Origin: Muribaculaceae bacterium
GTDB lineage: Bacteria; Bacteroidota; Bacteroidia; Bacteroidales; Muribaculaceae
DNA length: 64,000 nt
NCBI GenBank assembly: GCA_023664185.1
Contig: JAMPGA010000003.1
Span: 159,847 to 223,846 of the forward strand
Reading direction: 5' to 3'
In this document: piece by piece, positions 24,130-36,300 of the stretch
How the letters are laid out: each line of letters starts with the position of its first letter
Position numbering within the stretch: the stretch's first letter is position 1
Position numbers and translations under genes: made by a program
Notes under the pieces: generated by a model
Databases searched by the model: none
What the model saw: the letters and a program-made list of their open reading frames with translations, nothing else
What the model was told of the DNA's origin: nothing

Positions 24130-26514
24130 ATGAAAGAAGAAACGAAAATAGTATCGTTGGGCCAGTTTGAAATAAGCAGTCAGACCAAGGCCCAGGAGCC
24201 TGATTACGAAGATCTTCCGGTGATACCGATGAGAGACCTTGTGCTGTTTCCGGGAATCACCTTCCCCATCACCATGGGTAGGGAGCAGACCGTCAGGACA
24301 GCGGAAAAAGCCTCGGAGACCGGCATACCGGTGGGAATATTCTGCCAGCTTGATGCTTCGGAAGACGATCCCACGGCCTTGTCGCTCTACAAGTATGGAG
24401 TGGTGGCCCAGGTTGTGAAGACGCTCGAGCTCCCCGACGGCACCAAGACAGCCATCCTCTCGGCTCGCGAGAAGGTGCTGATAGATGGCGAGGGCAAAGG
24501 CCGGCTCATTCCCGGCGCCCTCAGCGTGAAGGTGCACCCTGTTAGGGAATCGGCTCCGCGGACCACCGACAAGGAATTTGCAGTGATGACCTCCGAGATA
24601 CGCGACATCACTCTCAACATACTTCACAAGGAGCAGGACAAGCTGCCCGACCTGATGTTCAATATCGAAAACATCCAGTCGCCGGTTATGCTCGTCAACC
24701 TCATAGCCACACATTCGGCCTTCAGTGTCAGCGACAAGATAGAGATGCTCAAGAAATCGCGCGTCAAGGATCGTGCCATGTATCTGCTCTCGCTCCTTGC
24801 CCAGAACGAGCAGATGGCCGAGCTGAAAGCCGAGATTCAGCGCAAGACACGCCGCAACATCGACGAGCAGCAGCGCAACATGCTGCTTCACCAGCAGTTT
24901 GAGACCCTGCGCGACGAGCTCTTCGGCGACGAGGACGACTGTGCCGCCTTCCAGGCCAAAGCCCGGGAGATAGCCTTCCCCGACGAGGTGAGAAAACGCT
25001 TTGACAAGGAGGTGGAGAAACTCAGAAGACTCAACCCGCAGTCGCCCGACTACTCCGTGCAGTATTCCTATCTGCAGACCCTCACCGATCTCCCCTGGGG
25101 CAAGGAGGCCAGCCTGAACGGCGACTTCATCAAGGCCGAGGAGGTGCTTAACTCCGAACATTACGGCCTGGAGAAAGTGAAGGAGCGCATACTCGAGCAG
25201 TTGGCCGTGATGATGAACAATCCCTCGGGACGCTCGCCCATACTCTGCCTTGTGGGCGCTCCCGGTGTGGGCAAGACATCGCTCGGACAGTCCATAGCCC
25301 GGTCGCTGGGACGCCCCTATCAGCGCGTGTCGCTGGGCGGCCTGCACGACGAGGCCGAGATACGCGGACACCGCCGCACATATATAGGTGCGATGCCCGG
25401 ACGCATCATCGACGCCATACGTCGCGCCGGCGCTTCAAACCCCGTACTCCTGCTCGACGAGATAGACAAAACCGGAAGTGACTATAAGGGTGACCCCTCG
25501 TCGGCTCTGCTTGAGGTGCTCGATCCCGAACAGAACTCTCACTTCCACGACAACTACGTCGACCTCGACTACGACCTCTCTCATGTGCTCTTCATAGCCA
25601 CCGCCAACACCCTCTCCACCATCCCCCAGCCGCTGCTCGACCGCATGGAGATTATCGATATCTCTGGCTATCTGCTCGAGGAGAAGGTAGAGATAGCCCG
25701 CCGCCACCTCATACCACGTGTGAACGTGGAAAACGGATTCGATCCCGACTACTTCGACTTTACCCCCGAGACCATAACAGGCATCGTGGAGGGATACACA
25801 TCGGAGAGCGGTGTGAGACAGCTGGAGAAAAACATTGCCAAGGTGGTGCGACAGATAATACTGCGCAAGATGAGAGGCCAGGAGTTCTCGCACGTGGTGA
25901 CACCCGAAAAGCTCCGCGAATATCTTGGTGTACAGCGTTATACCCCCGAGCGATATGAGGTCACCGACATTCCCGGCGTGGCAGTGGGTCTGGCCTGGAC
26001 CTCGGTGGGAGGCGAAATCCTCTTCATCGAGAGTGCGTTCACCCAGGGTAAAGGTGAGAAGCTCACCCTCACCGGCAATCTGGGCGATGTGATGAAGGAA
26101 TCGGCCGTGATAGCCGCCCAGGTGGTGAAATCGCGCTCGGCTCGCTATGGCGTGGATCCAGAATGGTTTGACACCCATGCCCTCCATATACATGTGCCCG
26201 AGGGAGCCATTCCAAAAGATGGCCCGTCGGCCGGTATCACCATGTGCACCTCCATACTCTCAGCCCTCACCGGTATCCCGGTGCGCGAGCGTCTGGCCAT
26301 GACAGGCGAGATAACCCTGAGAGGCAAAGTGCTCCCGGTGGGTGGAATCAAAGAGAAGATACTTGCGGCAAAGCGTGCAGGCATCACCGATATAATACTC
26401 TGCGCCGACAATCGCAAGGATATCGAGGAGATACGACCCGTGTATCTTGAAGGTGTGGAATTCCACTATGTGCGCACCATCGACGACGTTTTTGAAATAG
26501 CACTGAAAAAATGA
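24130..26514 (+). CDS. lon: ATP-dependent protease Lon
   Basis: A 794-residue cytoplasmic AAA+ protease. It has the N-terminal substrate-recognition domain ('[24 protein letters not shown]'), Walker [10 protein letters not shown] (about residue 375), Walker B 'VLLLDEIDK', and the proteolytic Ser-Lys dyad: Ser700 in '[11 protein letters not shown]' and Lys741 in '[14 protein letters not shown]'. Lon removes damaged and regulatory proteins. It leads an operon in which the PASTA gene overlaps it by ATGA. Confidence 0.98.
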   Translation: MKEETKIVSLGQFEISSQTKAQEPDYEDLPVIPMRDLVLFPGITFPITMGREQTVRTAEKASETGIPVGIFCQLDASEDDPTALSLYKYGVVAQVVKTLELPDGTKTAILSAREKVLIDGEGKGRLIPGALSVKVHPVRESAPRTTDKEFAVMTSEIRDITLNILHKEQDKLPDLMFNIENIQSPVMLVNLIATHSAFSVSDKIEMLKKSRVKDRAMYLLSLLAQNEQMAELKAEIQRKTRRNIDEQQRNMLLHQQFETLRDELFGDEDDCAAFQAKAREIAFPDEVRKRFDKEVEKLRRLNPQSPDYSVQYSYLQTLTDLPWGKEASLNGDFIKAEEVLNSEHYGLEKVKERILEQLAVMMNNPSGRSPILCLVGAPGVGKTSLGQSIARSLGRPYQRVSLGGLHDEAEIRGHRRTYIGAMPGRIIDAIRRAGASNPVLLLDEIDKTGSDYKGDPSSALLEVLDPEQNSHFHDNYVDLDYDLSHVLFIATANTLSTIPQPLLDRMEIIDISGYLLEEKVEIARRHLIPRVNVENGFDPDYFDFTPETITGIVEGYTSESGVRQLEKNIAKVVRQIILRKMRGQEFSHVVTPEKLREYLGVQRYTPERYEVTDIPGVAVGLAWTSVGGEILFIESAFTQGKGEKLTLTGNLGDVMKESAVIAAQVVKSRSARYGVDPEWFDTHALHIHVPEGAIPKDGPSAGITMCTSILSALTGIPVRERLAMTGEITLRGKVLPVGGIKEKILAAKRAGITDIILCADNRKDIEEIRPVYLEGVEFHYVRTIDDVFEIALKK

Positions 26515-27104
26515 AAAAGCTCCTCATCAACCTCCTTCTCATGGCTCTGGCTACCATAGTGATAGTGTGGCTGGCCATGCTGTGGCTGGGCATATGGACT
26601 CGCCACGGGCAGACCATACAGGTGCCCTCGGTGAAAAACATGGGGTATGACCGCGCCATAACCACTCTGACCGACATGGGATTGACCGGCATAGTGTCTG
26701 ACTCCGTCTATGACACGCGTGTGGCTCCCGGAACCGTCATAGAGCAGAATCCCAAGACCGGAACAGTGGTGAAAGAGGGGCGTGAAGTGTTTCTGACCAT
26801 CACGGCCTTTTCCCCAAAAGTGGTGACGCTGCCGGCTCTGACCGACATATCGCTGCGCCAGGCGCGCTCGATACTCGAGGGCCTGGAGGTGAGAAACATA
26901 GTGGAGAAACGTGTGCCAAGCGACTTCAAGGACCTGGTAGTGGGAGTGCGCTACAAAGGTGCACGCCTCATGCCAGGAGCGCGGGTGCCCATAAACGCTC
27001 AGATAGAGCTGGAGGTGGGCGAGGGGATGCCCGAATTTGCCGACTCGATAGCCACAGAAGCCGACTCGGCCATCGTGTCCGACCAGCTGGATTTGTTTGA
27101 ATGA
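26511..27104 (+). CDS. PASTA domain-containing membrane protein
   Basis: A 197-residue protein with one N-terminal membrane helix ('LLINLLLMALATIVIVWLAMLWLGIW', about residues 4-29) followed by PASTA repeats outside the membrane: 'QTIQVPSVKNMGYDRAITTLTDMGL...PGTVIEQNPKTGTVVKEGREV' and a second starting 'VVTLPALTDISLRQARSILEGL'. PASTA domains bind peptidoglycan fragments. In Bacteroidetes they occur without the kinase seen in Gram-positives. It overlaps lon at its start and rluD at its end by ATGA each. Confidence 0.88.
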   Translation: MKKLLINLLLMALATIVIVWLAMLWLGIWTRHGQTIQVPSVKNMGYDRAITTLTDMGLTGIVSDSVYDTRVAPGTVIEQNPKTGTVVKEGREVFLTITAFSPKVVTLPALTDISLRQARSILEGLEVRNIVEKRVPSDFKDLVVGVRYKGARLMPGARVPINAQIELEVGEGMPEFADSIATEADSAIVSDQLDLFE

Positions 27105-28171
27105 TGGACGACGAGCTTATTCAGAATCCCGCTTTGGCCGACGGCGCCGACGCCGGGGATGTAGAGGAGACCGACGGCAACGGCCTCTATGAGCATTTTC
27201 GTTTCGTGGCCGACAAAGGGCAGCAGCTGCTCAGGGTCGACAAGTTTCTCGTGACTCGCCTGGAGCACTCCTCGCGCAACCGCATACAGCAGGCTGCCGA
27301 CGCCGGCTGCATCCTCGTCAACGGCAAGCCTGTGAAATCAAACTACCGTGTCAAGCCGCTCGACCTGATACAGATAGTGATGGACAGGCCACGCTATGAG
27401 TTTGAGATAGTGGCCGAAGATATCCCTCTCGACATTGTCTATGAGGACGACACCGTGCTGGTGGTCAACAAACCGGCCGGAATGGTGGTGCATCCCGGCC
27501 ATGGCAACTATACAGGCACGTTGGTCAACGCCCTGGCATGGCATTTCCGCGACATACCCGACTACGATGTGTCAGATCCGAGGCTTGGACTGGTGCACCG
27601 CATCGACAAGGATACCTCCGGACTGCTCGTGGTGGCCAAGACTCCCGACGCCAAGACCCATCTGGGACGCCAGTTTTTCAACAAAACCACCAAGCGCGAA
27701 TACAATGCCCTGGTGTGGGGACTTCCATCCCCGCTGTCGGGGACAATCGAGGGCAACATAGGGCGCGACCCTAAAGACCGCCTGAAGATGACTGTGCTCC
27801 CCTCCGACGACCCCAACGGCAAGCATGCCGTGACCCACTATGAGACACTCGAAGACTTCACCCATACAGCTCTGGTGAAATGTGTGCTCGAGACCGGACG
27901 CACCCACCAAATCAGAGTGCACATGACCCATACCGGCCATCCTCTCTTTGCCGATGCCCGCTATGGGGGCGACAAAGTGCTGCGCGGCGAGCGCTCGGGG
28001 GCATATCAGAAATTCATACGCGACTGCATGGAGGCATGTCCGCGCCAGGCGCTCCATGCCCGCACGCTCGGGTTCGTGCATCCCAAGACCGGCGAGGAGA
28101 TGTTTTTTTCGGCTCCTATACCGCAAGATATGCAGCGACTGCTTGAACTATGGAGAGGGCGGATGAGTTAA
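27101..28171 (+). CDS. rluD: RluD-family 23S rRNA pseudouridine synthase
   Basis: A 356-residue enzyme with an N-terminal S4 RNA-binding domain ('LLRVDKFLVTRLEHSSRNRIQQAADAGCILVNGKPVKSNY') and the RluA-type catalytic domain. The catalytic aspartate is in 'LVHRIDKDTSGLLVVAK', and 'ETGRTHQIRVHMTHTGHPLFADARYGG' matches motif III. It modifies uridines in 23S rRNA. The PASTA-rluD pairing is common in Bacteroidetes. A 35-residue acidic N-terminal extension precedes the S4 domain. Confidence 0.92.
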   Translation: MMDDELIQNPALADGADAGDVEETDGNGLYEHFRFVADKGQQLLRVDKFLVTRLEHSSRNRIQQAADAGCILVNGKPVKSNYRVKPLDLIQIVMDRPRYEFEIVAEDIPLDIVYEDDTVLVVNKPAGMVVHPGHGNYTGTLVNALAWHFRDIPDYDVSDPRLGLVHRIDKDTSGLLVVAKTPDAKTHLGRQFFNKTTKREYNALVWGLPSPLSGTIEGNIGRDPKDRLKMTVLPSDDPNGKHAVTHYETLEDFTHTALVKCVLETGRTHQIRVHMTHTGHPLFADARYGGDKVLRGERSGAYQKFIRDCMEACPRQALHARTLGFVHPKTGEEMFFSAPIPQDMQRLLELWRGRMS

Positions 28172-28184
28172 TAATAATGAGGGA

Positions 28185-28208
28185 GTGTGAGCGATGATCC
28201 ACTCACAC
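28185..28208 (+). terminator. Possible terminator after rluD
   Basis: GTGTGAG (28185-28191) pairs with CTCACAC (28202-28208) around a 10-nt loop, 14 nt after the rluD stop. No T run follows. Confidence 0.4.
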
Positions 28209-28264
28209 ACACACTGAAAAAACATTGGTTATAATCTCAATTCTCCGTCGTCGTTCAGTATAAT

Positions 28265-29668
28265 ATGGCCCAGATCACAGCAAGTTCATCCACCGAGGAT
28301 TTAGGCAGCAAGTCCATAAGCAAGCTGTTGGTGCAATACTCCATACCTGCCATCATAGCGAGTGTGGCCACGTCGCTCTACAACATCATCGACTCCATCT
28401 TCATAGGTCGCGGAGTCGGAGCCATGGCCATAGCCGGACTTGCCATTACCTTCCCGCTCATGAACCTCGTGGCAGCCTTCTGTATGCTCATTGCAGCCGG
28501 CGGTGCGGCCATCAGCTCGATATTTCTGGGACAGAAAAACTACGACCGTGCCACCGATGTGGTAAACAATGTCTTCACCCTCTGCCTTATACACGCCGCT
28601 GTTTTCGGCGGACTCTCACTGCTGTTTCTCGACCCCATACTCTACTTCTTCGGAGCCACCGAGGCCACCATACCCTATGCGCGCGAGTTTATGGTGGTTA
28701 TTCTCTGGGCCACCCCGCTGAGCTATGTATTCATAGGTCTCAACAATCTGATGCGCGCCACCGGATACCCCAAAAAGGCCATGGTGTCGGCTCTGATATC
28801 GGTGGTCATAAACCTCATTTTCGCCCCCATTTTTATCTTTAAACTCGAGTGGGGCATACGTGGAGCTGCATGGGCCACGGTGCTGGGTCAGTTCACCGCC
28901 TGCGTGTGGGTGATGTGTCACTTCCTATCGAAAAACAGTTCCATCCACTTCAAGCTGCGCAACAAATGGCTCACCTGGGGCATCGTGAAACACATCTATG
29001 CCATAGGCCTCTCGCCGTTTCTTATGAATGTGACGGCCTGTGTGGTGGTCATCTTCCTCAACCGCGCCCTGCTTGAGGCCGGCGGCGACGACGGCAACCT
29101 CTGTGTGGGCGCCTACGGCATCATCAACCGCACCACCATGTTTTTTGCCATGATAGTGTTTGGTGTCTCCCAGGGCATGCAGCCTATACTCGGCTTCAAC
29201 ATAGGCGCCTGCCGGTTTGACCGTGTGAAGCGCACCCTGCGTTCGGGCATATGGATAGGCTTTGCCATCACATCGCTGGGGTGCCTGATAAGTGAGATAT
29301 TCCCCGACGAGGTGACACGCCTCTTCACCACCGACCCCACGCTCACCCGCATATCGCGCGAGGGATTCAGGATATTTTTCATGTGCTATGCCGTGGTGGG
29401 TGCACAGATTGTGATACAGAATTTTTTCCAGAGTGTGGGCAAGCCACAGCTCTCCATATTCCTGTCCCTGACCCGACAGCTCATTTTCCTTTTGCCTTTC
29501 CTGTTGATCTTCCCCAAATTCTGGGGCATCGACGGCGTGTGGGCATCGATGGCCGTGTCCGATATGCTGGCATTCATCGTGGCTATAATAACGCTGGTGT
29601 GGTGGATAAAGCATGTGATGAGACGCATGGAGATAAGGGCCGAATATATAACTGACGACAAAAAATGA
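28265..29668 (+). CDS. MATE family efflux transporter
   Basis: A 467-residue inner-membrane protein with about 12 hydrophobic helices and typical MATE segments: 'LLVQYSIPAIIASVATSLYNIIDSIFIGRGVG', 'LNNLMRATGYPKKAMVSALISVVINLIFAPIFIF' and 'YGIINRTTMFFAMIVFGVSQGMQPILGFNIGA'. It exports cationic drugs or metabolites in exchange for Na+ or H+. Its stop overlaps the FAD dehydrogenase gene by ATGA, an unusual pairing with no obvious joint role. Confidence 0.93.
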   Translation: MAQITASSSTEDLGSKSISKLLVQYSIPAIIASVATSLYNIIDSIFIGRGVGAMAIAGLAITFPLMNLVAAFCMLIAAGGAAISSIFLGQKNYDRATDVVNNVFTLCLIHAAVFGGLSLLFLDPILYFFGATEATIPYAREFMVVILWATPLSYVFIGLNNLMRATGYPKKAMVSALISVVINLIFAPIFIFKLEWGIRGAAWATVLGQFTACVWVMCHFLSKNSSIHFKLRNKWLTWGIVKHIYAIGLSPFLMNVTACVVVIFLNRALLEAGGDDGNLCVGAYGIINRTTMFFAMIVFGVSQGMQPILGFNIGACRFDRVKRTLRSGIWIGFAITSLGCLISEIFPDEVTRLFTTDPTLTRISREGFRIFFMCYAVVGAQIVIQNFFQSVGKPQLSIFLSLTRQLIFLLPFLLIFPKFWGIDGVWASMAVSDMLAFIVAIITLVWWIKHVMRRMEIRAEYITDDKK

Positions 29669-31239
29669 CACAGACTATAGAACTGAGAGTCGATCCGCGC
29701 ACCGCGGCCACCGACCAGCTGCTCAGAGTGGCTACCTCGAGCCAACTCGGTATCGACGTGAACCGCATAAAGTTTCTTCGCATAATACGCCGCTCCATCG
29801 ATGCACGCCAGCGCCGTGTGATGGTGAATCTGTCGGTGAAGCTGTGGATCGACGAGGTGCCTCTCTCCACAGGTCCTGAAATCGAAGCTCCCATCTATAG
29901 CGAGCTCCCTGCCGATGCTCCGCAGGTCGTGGTGGTAGGTGCGGGCCCCGCAGGGCTCTTTGCCGCACTGCGCCTCATTGAGTTGGGCATAAAGCCCATA
30001 GTGCTCGAGAGGGGCAAGGATGTGGACTCCCGCCGCCTTGACATGGCCAAGATATCAAGGGAGAATATCGTAGACCCCGACTCCAACTATTGTTTCGGCG
30101 AAGGTGGCGCCGGAGCCTTCTCTGACGGAAAGCTCTACACGCGTAGCAAGAAGAGAGGTTCGGTAGACAAGATTCTGAATATATTTGCCTCGCACGGAGC
30201 CCCCGAAGATATACTTGTGGATGCCCATCCTCACATCGGCACCGACAAGCTGCCACGTGTCATCAAAGCCATGCGCGAGACCATAATACGTTGTGGCGGC
30301 GAGGTGCGTTTCGGCACACGCGTCACCGACCTTGTCATTGACGACAACCGTGTGACAGGGGTGGTTACCGCCCACGGCACCGAGGTGAAAGGTCCGGTCA
30401 TACTGGCCACCGGCCACTCCGCCCGCGACGTCTATCATATGCTTTTCGACCGTAAGGTGACCTTGGAGCCCAAAGGTCTGGCCATAGGCGTGAGGCTTGA
30501 GCATCCGCAACACCTCATAGACTGTCTGCGCTACCACTCGAAGGAAGGTCGCGGCAAATGGCTCCCGGCTGCTGAATACACCATGCTAACCCGTGTGGAC
30601 GACCGTGCAGTCTACTCGTTCTGCATGTGTCCCGGTGGATTCATCATCCCGGCTGCGAGCGCCGACGGGCAGCTGGTGGTCAACGGCATGTCGCCCTCCG
30701 GGCGCAACACCCGCTGGGCCAACTCGGGAATGGTGGTGGAGATTCTGCCCGAGGATGTCCCGGACGGCGAGGACGAGGAAAGCCGTGTGCTCAAGATGAT
30801 GCACTATCAGGAGCGCATAGAGAGGGCATTCTGGGAGGAGGCCGGACGCACTCAGAACGCTCCGGCCCAGCGCATGACCGACTTTGTCAATTCCCGCCTC
30901 TCCGACACTCTCCCGGCCACCTCATATCCTCCCGGCATACACCCGGCGCGTATAGACCGTCTGTTGCCCAAAGGGATATCGCGCAGACTGCAGGAAGGTT
31001 TTAAGGAGTTTGACCGCAAAAACCGTGGCTTCCTCACTCCCGAAGCCGTGCTGATAGGCGCCGAAACAAGGACATCGTCGCCTGTGAGGGTGCCACGTTC
31101 GCCCGAGACATTGGCCCATGTGAGTGTGGAAGGGCTCTTCCCGTGTGGCGAGGGTGCAGGATATGCCGGGGGCATAGTCTCAGCAGCCATCGACGGCGAC
31201 CGTGTGGCCGATGCTGTGGCTCAGTATCTTAATCAGTAG
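29665..31239 (+). CDS. FAD-dependent dehydrogenase, uncharacterised
   Basis: A 524-residue soluble flavoprotein. The N-terminal 80 residues form a small alpha/beta domain ('[40 protein letters not shown]'), followed by the dinucleotide-binding motif '[21 protein letters not shown]' and '[33 protein letters not shown]', and by the C-terminal '[22 protein letters not shown]'. This is the pattern of the family often annotated as NAD(P)/FAD-dependent oxidoreductase (COG2509-like). Substrate unknown. The 3' end overlaps rsgA by 7 nt. Confidence 0.9.
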   Translation: MTQTIELRVDPRTAATDQLLRVATSSQLGIDVNRIKFLRIIRRSIDARQRRVMVNLSVKLWIDEVPLSTGPEIEAPIYSELPADAPQVVVVGAGPAGLFAALRLIELGIKPIVLERGKDVDSRRLDMAKISRENIVDPDSNYCFGEGGAGAFSDGKLYTRSKKRGSVDKILNIFASHGAPEDILVDAHPHIGTDKLPRVIKAMRETIIRCGGEVRFGTRVTDLVIDDNRVTGVVTAHGTEVKGPVILATGHSARDVYHMLFDRKVTLEPKGLAIGVRLEHPQHLIDCLRYHSKEGRGKWLPAAEYTMLTRVDDRAVYSFCMCPGGFIIPAASADGQLVVNGMSPSGRNTRWANSGMVVEILPEDVPDGEDEESRVLKMMHYQERIERAFWEEAGRTQNAPAQRMTDFVNSRLSDTLPATSYPPGIHPARIDRLLPKGISRRLQEGFKEFDRKNRGFLTPEAVLIGAETRTSSPVRVPRSPETLAHVSVEGLFPCGEGAGYAGGIVSAAIDGDRVADAVAQYLNQ

Positions 31240-32183
31240 CCCTTGCGGTATTTATCCTCCTCAGAGTCGTCGAGTATGGAGAGGTATGAAGCATATCTCG
31301 ACTCTGAGATATAGTGGTCTTCCACAGCCTTTTTTACGGCACATCCGGGCTCGTGGGTGTGGGTGCAGTCGCCATAGCGGCAATTCTTACCGATGCGGAA
31401 TATCTCGGGGAAGAAGTGCCCCACTTCGTGGCGGTCAAACTCCAGTGTGCCGAATCCCTTCACTCCGGGAGTATCGATTATAAAGGTGCCTTTGTCCATT
31501 TCGGGCACGGCAAACATCTCGGAGAATGTTGTGGTGTGCATGCCGGTGTCGTGGATGGCCGATATCTCAGCCGTGGCCAGCTCCATGCCGGGTATGAGGT
31601 CGTTGATCAGAGTAGATTTGCCCACACCCGAGTTTCCCGAAAACAGTGTGGTCTTGCCGTTTAGCTCAAGCCTGAGCGCCTCGAGGCCAAGACCGGTGCG
31701 GGCCGACAGGGGAAGTACCTTATAGCCGATGGAGGTGTAAAGGTTGGTGACACCCTTGAGATATTCCATAGCCTCCACATCAGTGTCGAGCAGGTCTATT
31801 TTGTTTATCACGATCACGGCCGGCACGCGGTAAGCCTCGGCAGTGGCCAGGAAGCGGTCTATGAAAGTGGTGGATGTGGTGGGATGAAACAGTGTCACCA
31901 CCAGACACACCTGGTCGAGGTTTGCCGCCAGGATGTGGGCCTGCTTCGAGAGGTTGCTGGATCGGCGTATTATGTAGTTGCGTCGGGGGGTGATGGCTGT
32001 GATATAGGGAGTGTCACCTCCGGCCGTGTCGGTGATGGTGACATGGTCACCCACGGCCACGGGGTTGGTGGTGCGTATGCCTTTGAGGCGGAAGTTACCT
32101 TTGATCTTGCAGGTCAGTTCCTTACCATCGTCGGTGAGCACCACATAGGCAGCTCCGGTATTTTTGATTACAGTTCCTGTCAT
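31233..32183 (-). CDS. rsgA: Ribosome small subunit-dependent GTPase A
   Basis: A 316-residue circularly permuted GTPase that checks late 30S maturation. The motifs come in the permuted order G4 NKID (127-130), G1 GNSGVGKST (183-191), G3 DTPG (237-240), after an N-terminal OB fold. The C-terminal zinc site is C268-x4-C273-x-H275-x5-C281. Length is normal. gluQ lies directly upstream on the same strand, overlapping by ATGA. Confidence 0.96.
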   Translation of the reverse strand: MTGTVIKNTGAAYVVLTDDGKELTCKIKGNFRLKGIRTTNPVAVGDHVTITDTAGGDTPYITAITPRRNYIIRRSSNLSKQAHILAANLDQVCLVVTLFHPTTSTTFIDRFLATAEAYRVPAVIVINKIDLLDTDVEAMEYLKGVTNLYTSIGYKVLPLSARTGLGLEALRLELNGKTTLFSGNSGVGKSTLINDLIPGMELATAEISAIHDTGMHTTTFSEMFAVPEMDKGTFIIDTPGVKGFGTLEFDRHEVGHFFPEIFRIGKNCRYGDCTHTHEPGCAVKKAVEDHYISESRYASYLSILDDSEEDKYRKGY

Positions 32184-33109
32184 ATCTTGATTGAAGTTGG
32201 GATTTTGTCACGCCGATATTCACATAACAATTCGGAGAGCGATATGGATTCCGGGCGATCGATAAATTGAGCCATGCAGGCCAGGCGTCCCAGCAGCTGC
32301 TGGGGTGTATGGCTCTCCCTGATAGCGGCCATGCTCTGTGCCTGGTCGCGTTTGGAGAGGCGCAGCCCCAGGCTGTTGCACACAAGGGGCAGATGCACAT
32401 ACTCAACGCCGGGGAGCTCAAGGAGTTGCCTGAGATATATCTGCTGGGTGGCAGAGAGCAGGAGGTCGCAGCCACGCATCACTTCGGTCACACCCATTAG
32501 AGCATCGTCAACGGTCACGGCAAGCTGATAAGCCCATGCACCGTCGGCTCGACGCACTACAAAGTCGCCGCACTCGCGCGCCAGATTGTGACGTTGCACC
32601 CCGAACACTCCGTCGGTATACTCGATTTCCACATCGGGCACATAGAGCCTCACGGCCGTTCCGGAGAAATCGGCGCTTGGGATACACGGAAGCGCTGCCG
32701 GGCGGCATGTGCCGGCATAGAGCACTCGGCCATCGCTCTGATGGGGCGCGCTGGCCGCCATGATATCTGCCCTGGTGCAGCGGCATGGATATGTGTAGCC
32801 GGTAAAGACCAGCCTGCGGTAATACTCGTGATATATGTCGGAGCGGTGGCTCTGCATATACCTCTCATCGTCCATCCCCCCTTCGTCCCACTTCAGCCCG
32901 AGCCACAGCAAATCATCCTCGATGAGGCGTGAATGTTCAGGCTTGGATCGCTGAGGATCAAGGTCTTCGATGCGCAGAATCCACCGCCCGCCCCTCGATT
33001 TAACTGAGAGCCACGAGAGCAGGGCAGTGAAAACATTTCCCAGGTGCATTCGTCCAGAAGGTGACGGGGCAAAGCGCCCGGTGGGAGTGGAAGGGGCATT
33101 TCCGTTCAT
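32180..33109 (-). CDS. gluQ: Glutamyl-Q tRNA(Asp) synthetase
   Basis: Start chosen at 33109 ([25 protein letters not shown]), giving 309 residues. It has the class I signature (HLGN in place of HIGH), a zinc-binding segment starting '[10 protein letters not shown]', and the KMSKS-like 'RLSKRD', but no anticodon-binding domain. This is the GluQRS pattern, which attaches glutamate to queuosine in tRNA-Asp. A TAATTTTG box ends 6 nt before the start codon, so the message may have little or no leader. Confidence 0.88.
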   Translation of the reverse strand: MNGNAPSTPTGRFAPSPSGRMHLGNVFTALLSWLSVKSRGGRWILRIEDLDPQRSKPEHSRLIEDDLLWLGLKWDEGGMDDERYMQSHRSDIYHEYYRRLVFTGYTYPCRCTRADIMAASAPHQSDGRVLYAGTCRPAALPCIPSADFSGTAVRLYVPDVEIEYTDGVFGVQRHNLARECGDFVVRRADGAWAYQLAVTVDDALMGVTEVMRGCDLLLSATQQIYLRQLLELPGVEYVHLPLVCNSLGLRLSKRDQAQSMAAIRESHTPQQLLGRLACMAQFIDRPESISLSELLCEYRRDKIPTSIKI

Positions 33110-33114
33110 GGCTG

Positions 33115-33122
33115 CAAAATTA
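33115..33122 (-). promoter_or_regulatory. -7 box directly upstream of gluQ
   Basis: TAATTTTG on the minus strand, 33122-33115. A TTTG (33143-33140) lies upstream with a short 17-nt spacer. Transcription would begin at or very near the ATG at 33109. Confidence 0.5.
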
Positions 33123-33332
33123 ATCAAAAAGCATGTCGACAAAAAATTTTTGAATTTTTTTTGTCTCGACAGGGTTACATCGGCCTCCTGCTGAACATAT
33201 ATATATGTAAGCCGCAGACAATGTGTCTGTGTAAGCGATTCAGACAATATCTATAATATGAAACGCCGTGCAAGACTAACTTTTTGAGAACAGCTTTAAA
33301 GTACACGACGTAAAAGACACACTACACACGCC

Positions 33333-33360
33333 GAGGGGCGGTGCATCGGCACCGCCCCTC
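33333..33360 (-). terminator. Terminator of the RND efflux operon
   Basis: A perfect 12-bp GC-rich stem (GAGGGGCGGTGC with GCACCGCCCCTC) and an ATCG tetraloop, 19 nt after the stop of the transporter gene. The T run is some distance away (TTTTA about 18 nt on). Confidence 0.65.
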
Positions 33361-33379
33361 ACTTTGGTTTATCTCTGGT

Positions 33380-36300
33380 CTATACATTCGACTCACCCTT
33401 GTCGGCATCCCCTGAGGGTTGAGCCGGTTGGTCGGCCGAGGCAAAGATCTTCGACAGATATTTCTCTCTGAAGTTTTCAAGAAGTTCCCAGAAGCCGGGC
33501 ACAAACAGGGTGCCCACTATGGCATTGACAGCCATGCCAAACACTACGGCGGTGCCGAGTGCCAAACGTGAGGCTGCGCCGGCTTCCGTGGCAAAAAGCA
33601 TGGGCATAACGCCGAACACGAATGCAAGAGCCGTCATCATAATGGGGCGGAATCGTATGGTGCCCGCATCCTTGGCCGCCTGGCGCACATTGTTGCCCGC
33701 TTTCCGGAAGTCGATGGCATACTCCACGATGAGGATAGCGTTTTTGGCCGATAGACCAAGGAGCAGGATTATGCCTATCTGAGTGTAGATGGATATGGAC
33801 TGCGACATGAGGAAACAACCCAGGATGGTGCCGAGGATGGCTGTGGGCATCGAAATGATCACAGCTATTGGGTCAGTCCAGCTCTCATACTGTGCGGCCA
33901 GCACGAGCAGTGTTATTATGACGGCGAAGAGCAGCACGGTGGTGATGGTGGTGCCCGCCTGAGTCTCCTGATATGCCACTCCGGTCCAGGCATATGAGAA
34001 GTTGTCGCCCACGGCCTCCTTGAGCAGTTGCTCCATGGCCACAATGCCATCGTGGCTGGAGACGCCCTTGGCCGGAGTGCCGGTGACCGAAGCGGTGGTA
34101 TACATGTTGTAGCGGCTCACAGATGCCTGTCCCTCCGAAGGCTCCACCTTGGCAAAGGCTGCGAAGGGCACCATCTCGCCCTGCGTGTTGCGCACATTGA
34201 GCGAGGGTATCTGTTCGATGGTGGCGCGCGAGGCTGCGTCGGCGCTCACGGTGACCTGATATGTTCTGCCGAACAGCACAAAGTCGTTCACATAGCTGCC
34301 GCCCATAAACTGCGACAGAGTGGAATAGATATCCTCGATCATCAGTCCGAGCATCTTGGCGCGCTCGCGGTCCACCTTGATGGTGTATTGCGGCACAGAG
34401 CCCTGATACTGAGTGTTGAGTTCGGCAATACGTCCGTCCTCGGCAGCTTTCTCCTTCATGGTCGCTATGGCCTCGGCCAGAGCGTCGGCACCCAGGTTGT
34501 TGATATCGAGAATCTGCATCTGCAGACCCGAGGTCATCCCCAGACCCGGGATGGCGGGGGGATTAATGGAGAATATCACAGGCTCCTGATAGCGTGCAGA
34601 GATCTCGTTTACCTTGGCTATTACGCCGTCAACACTCTCGGCCTTACCTTTGCGCTGACTCCACGGCTTGAGCACCACGAAGAGTGAGCCCATATTTCCG
34701 CCCGAGCCGCCGCCCATCATTGACTGTCCGGCTATGGAGATTACATCCTTCACCTCGGGGAGCTTCAACACCTCGGCCGACATTTTGGTCATAATCTCGT
34801 CGGTGCGGTCTACGGTGGCTCCGGTGGGGAGCTGAACGGAAGTCATAAAGTATCCCTGATCCTCCTCGGGTATGTAGCTTGTGGGCCACTTGATGAATCC
34901 CCAGAAAGCCACAAGACAGAGAGCTGCATATATCCCAATGGCTACCCACGGGTGTTTGAGCAGCGAACCCACCATGTTGCCATATTTACCGAGCACGGCA
35001 TTATAGCCCTTGTTAAACCAGCGGTAGAGGAAGAAGCGCGGCTCGGAGTTTTCCTTCTTGCGCAGGAAAAGCGCACACATGGCCGGGGTGAATGTCAAGG
35101 CATTGAAGCCCGAGAAGGCTACGGAGGTGGCTATGGTGAGGGCAAACTGCTTGTAGAGCTCGCCGGTGATGCCACTGATGAAGGCGGTGGGGATGAACAC
35201 CGAAAGGAGCACCAGCACCTCGCCGATGATCGGACCCTGCAACTCCTGCATGGCCTTCTCGGCGCTCTGGCGCGGTGTGAGTTTCCCTTCCTGCACCAGT
35301 CGGGCGCAGTCCTCCACCACCACTATCGCATCGTCTACCACTATGGCTATGGCAAGCACCAGTCCAAACAGTGTGAGGGTGTTGAGCGAGAATCCCAGCA
35401 GTTTCATCACGGCAAACGTGGCGATGAGCGACACGGGGATGGCTATCATGGGTATGACCACCGCACGCCAGCTCTGCAGGAATATAAGTATCACAATCAT
35501 GACGATGAGGGTAGTCTCCACGAAGGTCACCAGCACCTCGTCGATTGAGGCGTTTACAAAGTCGGTGGTGTCCAGGATGATGCGGTAGTGCACACCCTCG
35601 GGGAAGTATTCTGCCAGCTCGTTAAGGCGAGCCTTTACGCGTTTAGCCACATCAAGGGCGTTGGCGCCGGGGAGCTGCTGTATGCCTATCAGGCCGGCAT
35701 TCTCGCCCGACACGTGGGCTATGCTCGAGTAGCTGCTTGAGCCCAGCTCTACGGTGGCTATGTCGCGCAGGTGCAGTAGGGAGCCGTCGGCCTCGGTGCG
35801 CAGTATGATGGCTCCGAACTCCTCGGGGGTCGACAGTTGTCCCTGAGCCGTGAGTGTAAACTGGAAGTCGACATCAGTGGGCACAGGGGGAGTACCCACG
35901 CTGCCGGCCGACACCTCAAGGTTCTGCGACTGAATCATCTCCATCACATCGGCCGGAGTGAGTCCGCGCATCTGCATTTTGCCCGGATCGAGCCATATGC
36001 GCATGCTGTATTCGCCTGCACCGAAAGCTCCGGCACCACCCACACCGTCGATTCGCGAGAGGTCGTCAATGATGTTGAGCTTGGCATAGTTGGTGAGATA
36101 AAGAGCCGAGTAGCGGTCGGGGTCATCGCTCTCAAGGGCAATGAACAGCACGATGTTTGACGACTCGGTTCTCACCGATAGTCCCTGCTGCTTCACAGCT
36201 GTAGGGAGAGTGGCCTCGGCCAGCGAGATACGGTTCTGCACCTTCACGGCAGCCTCGTCGAGGTCTGTGCCGTTTTCAAAGGTGACGGTGAGGTTATAAC

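Noticed and set aside
24103..25371. 422-codon minus-strand ORF opposite lon
   Set aside because: It is the antisense shadow of the lon coding sequence, with no family-like motifs and no promoter.
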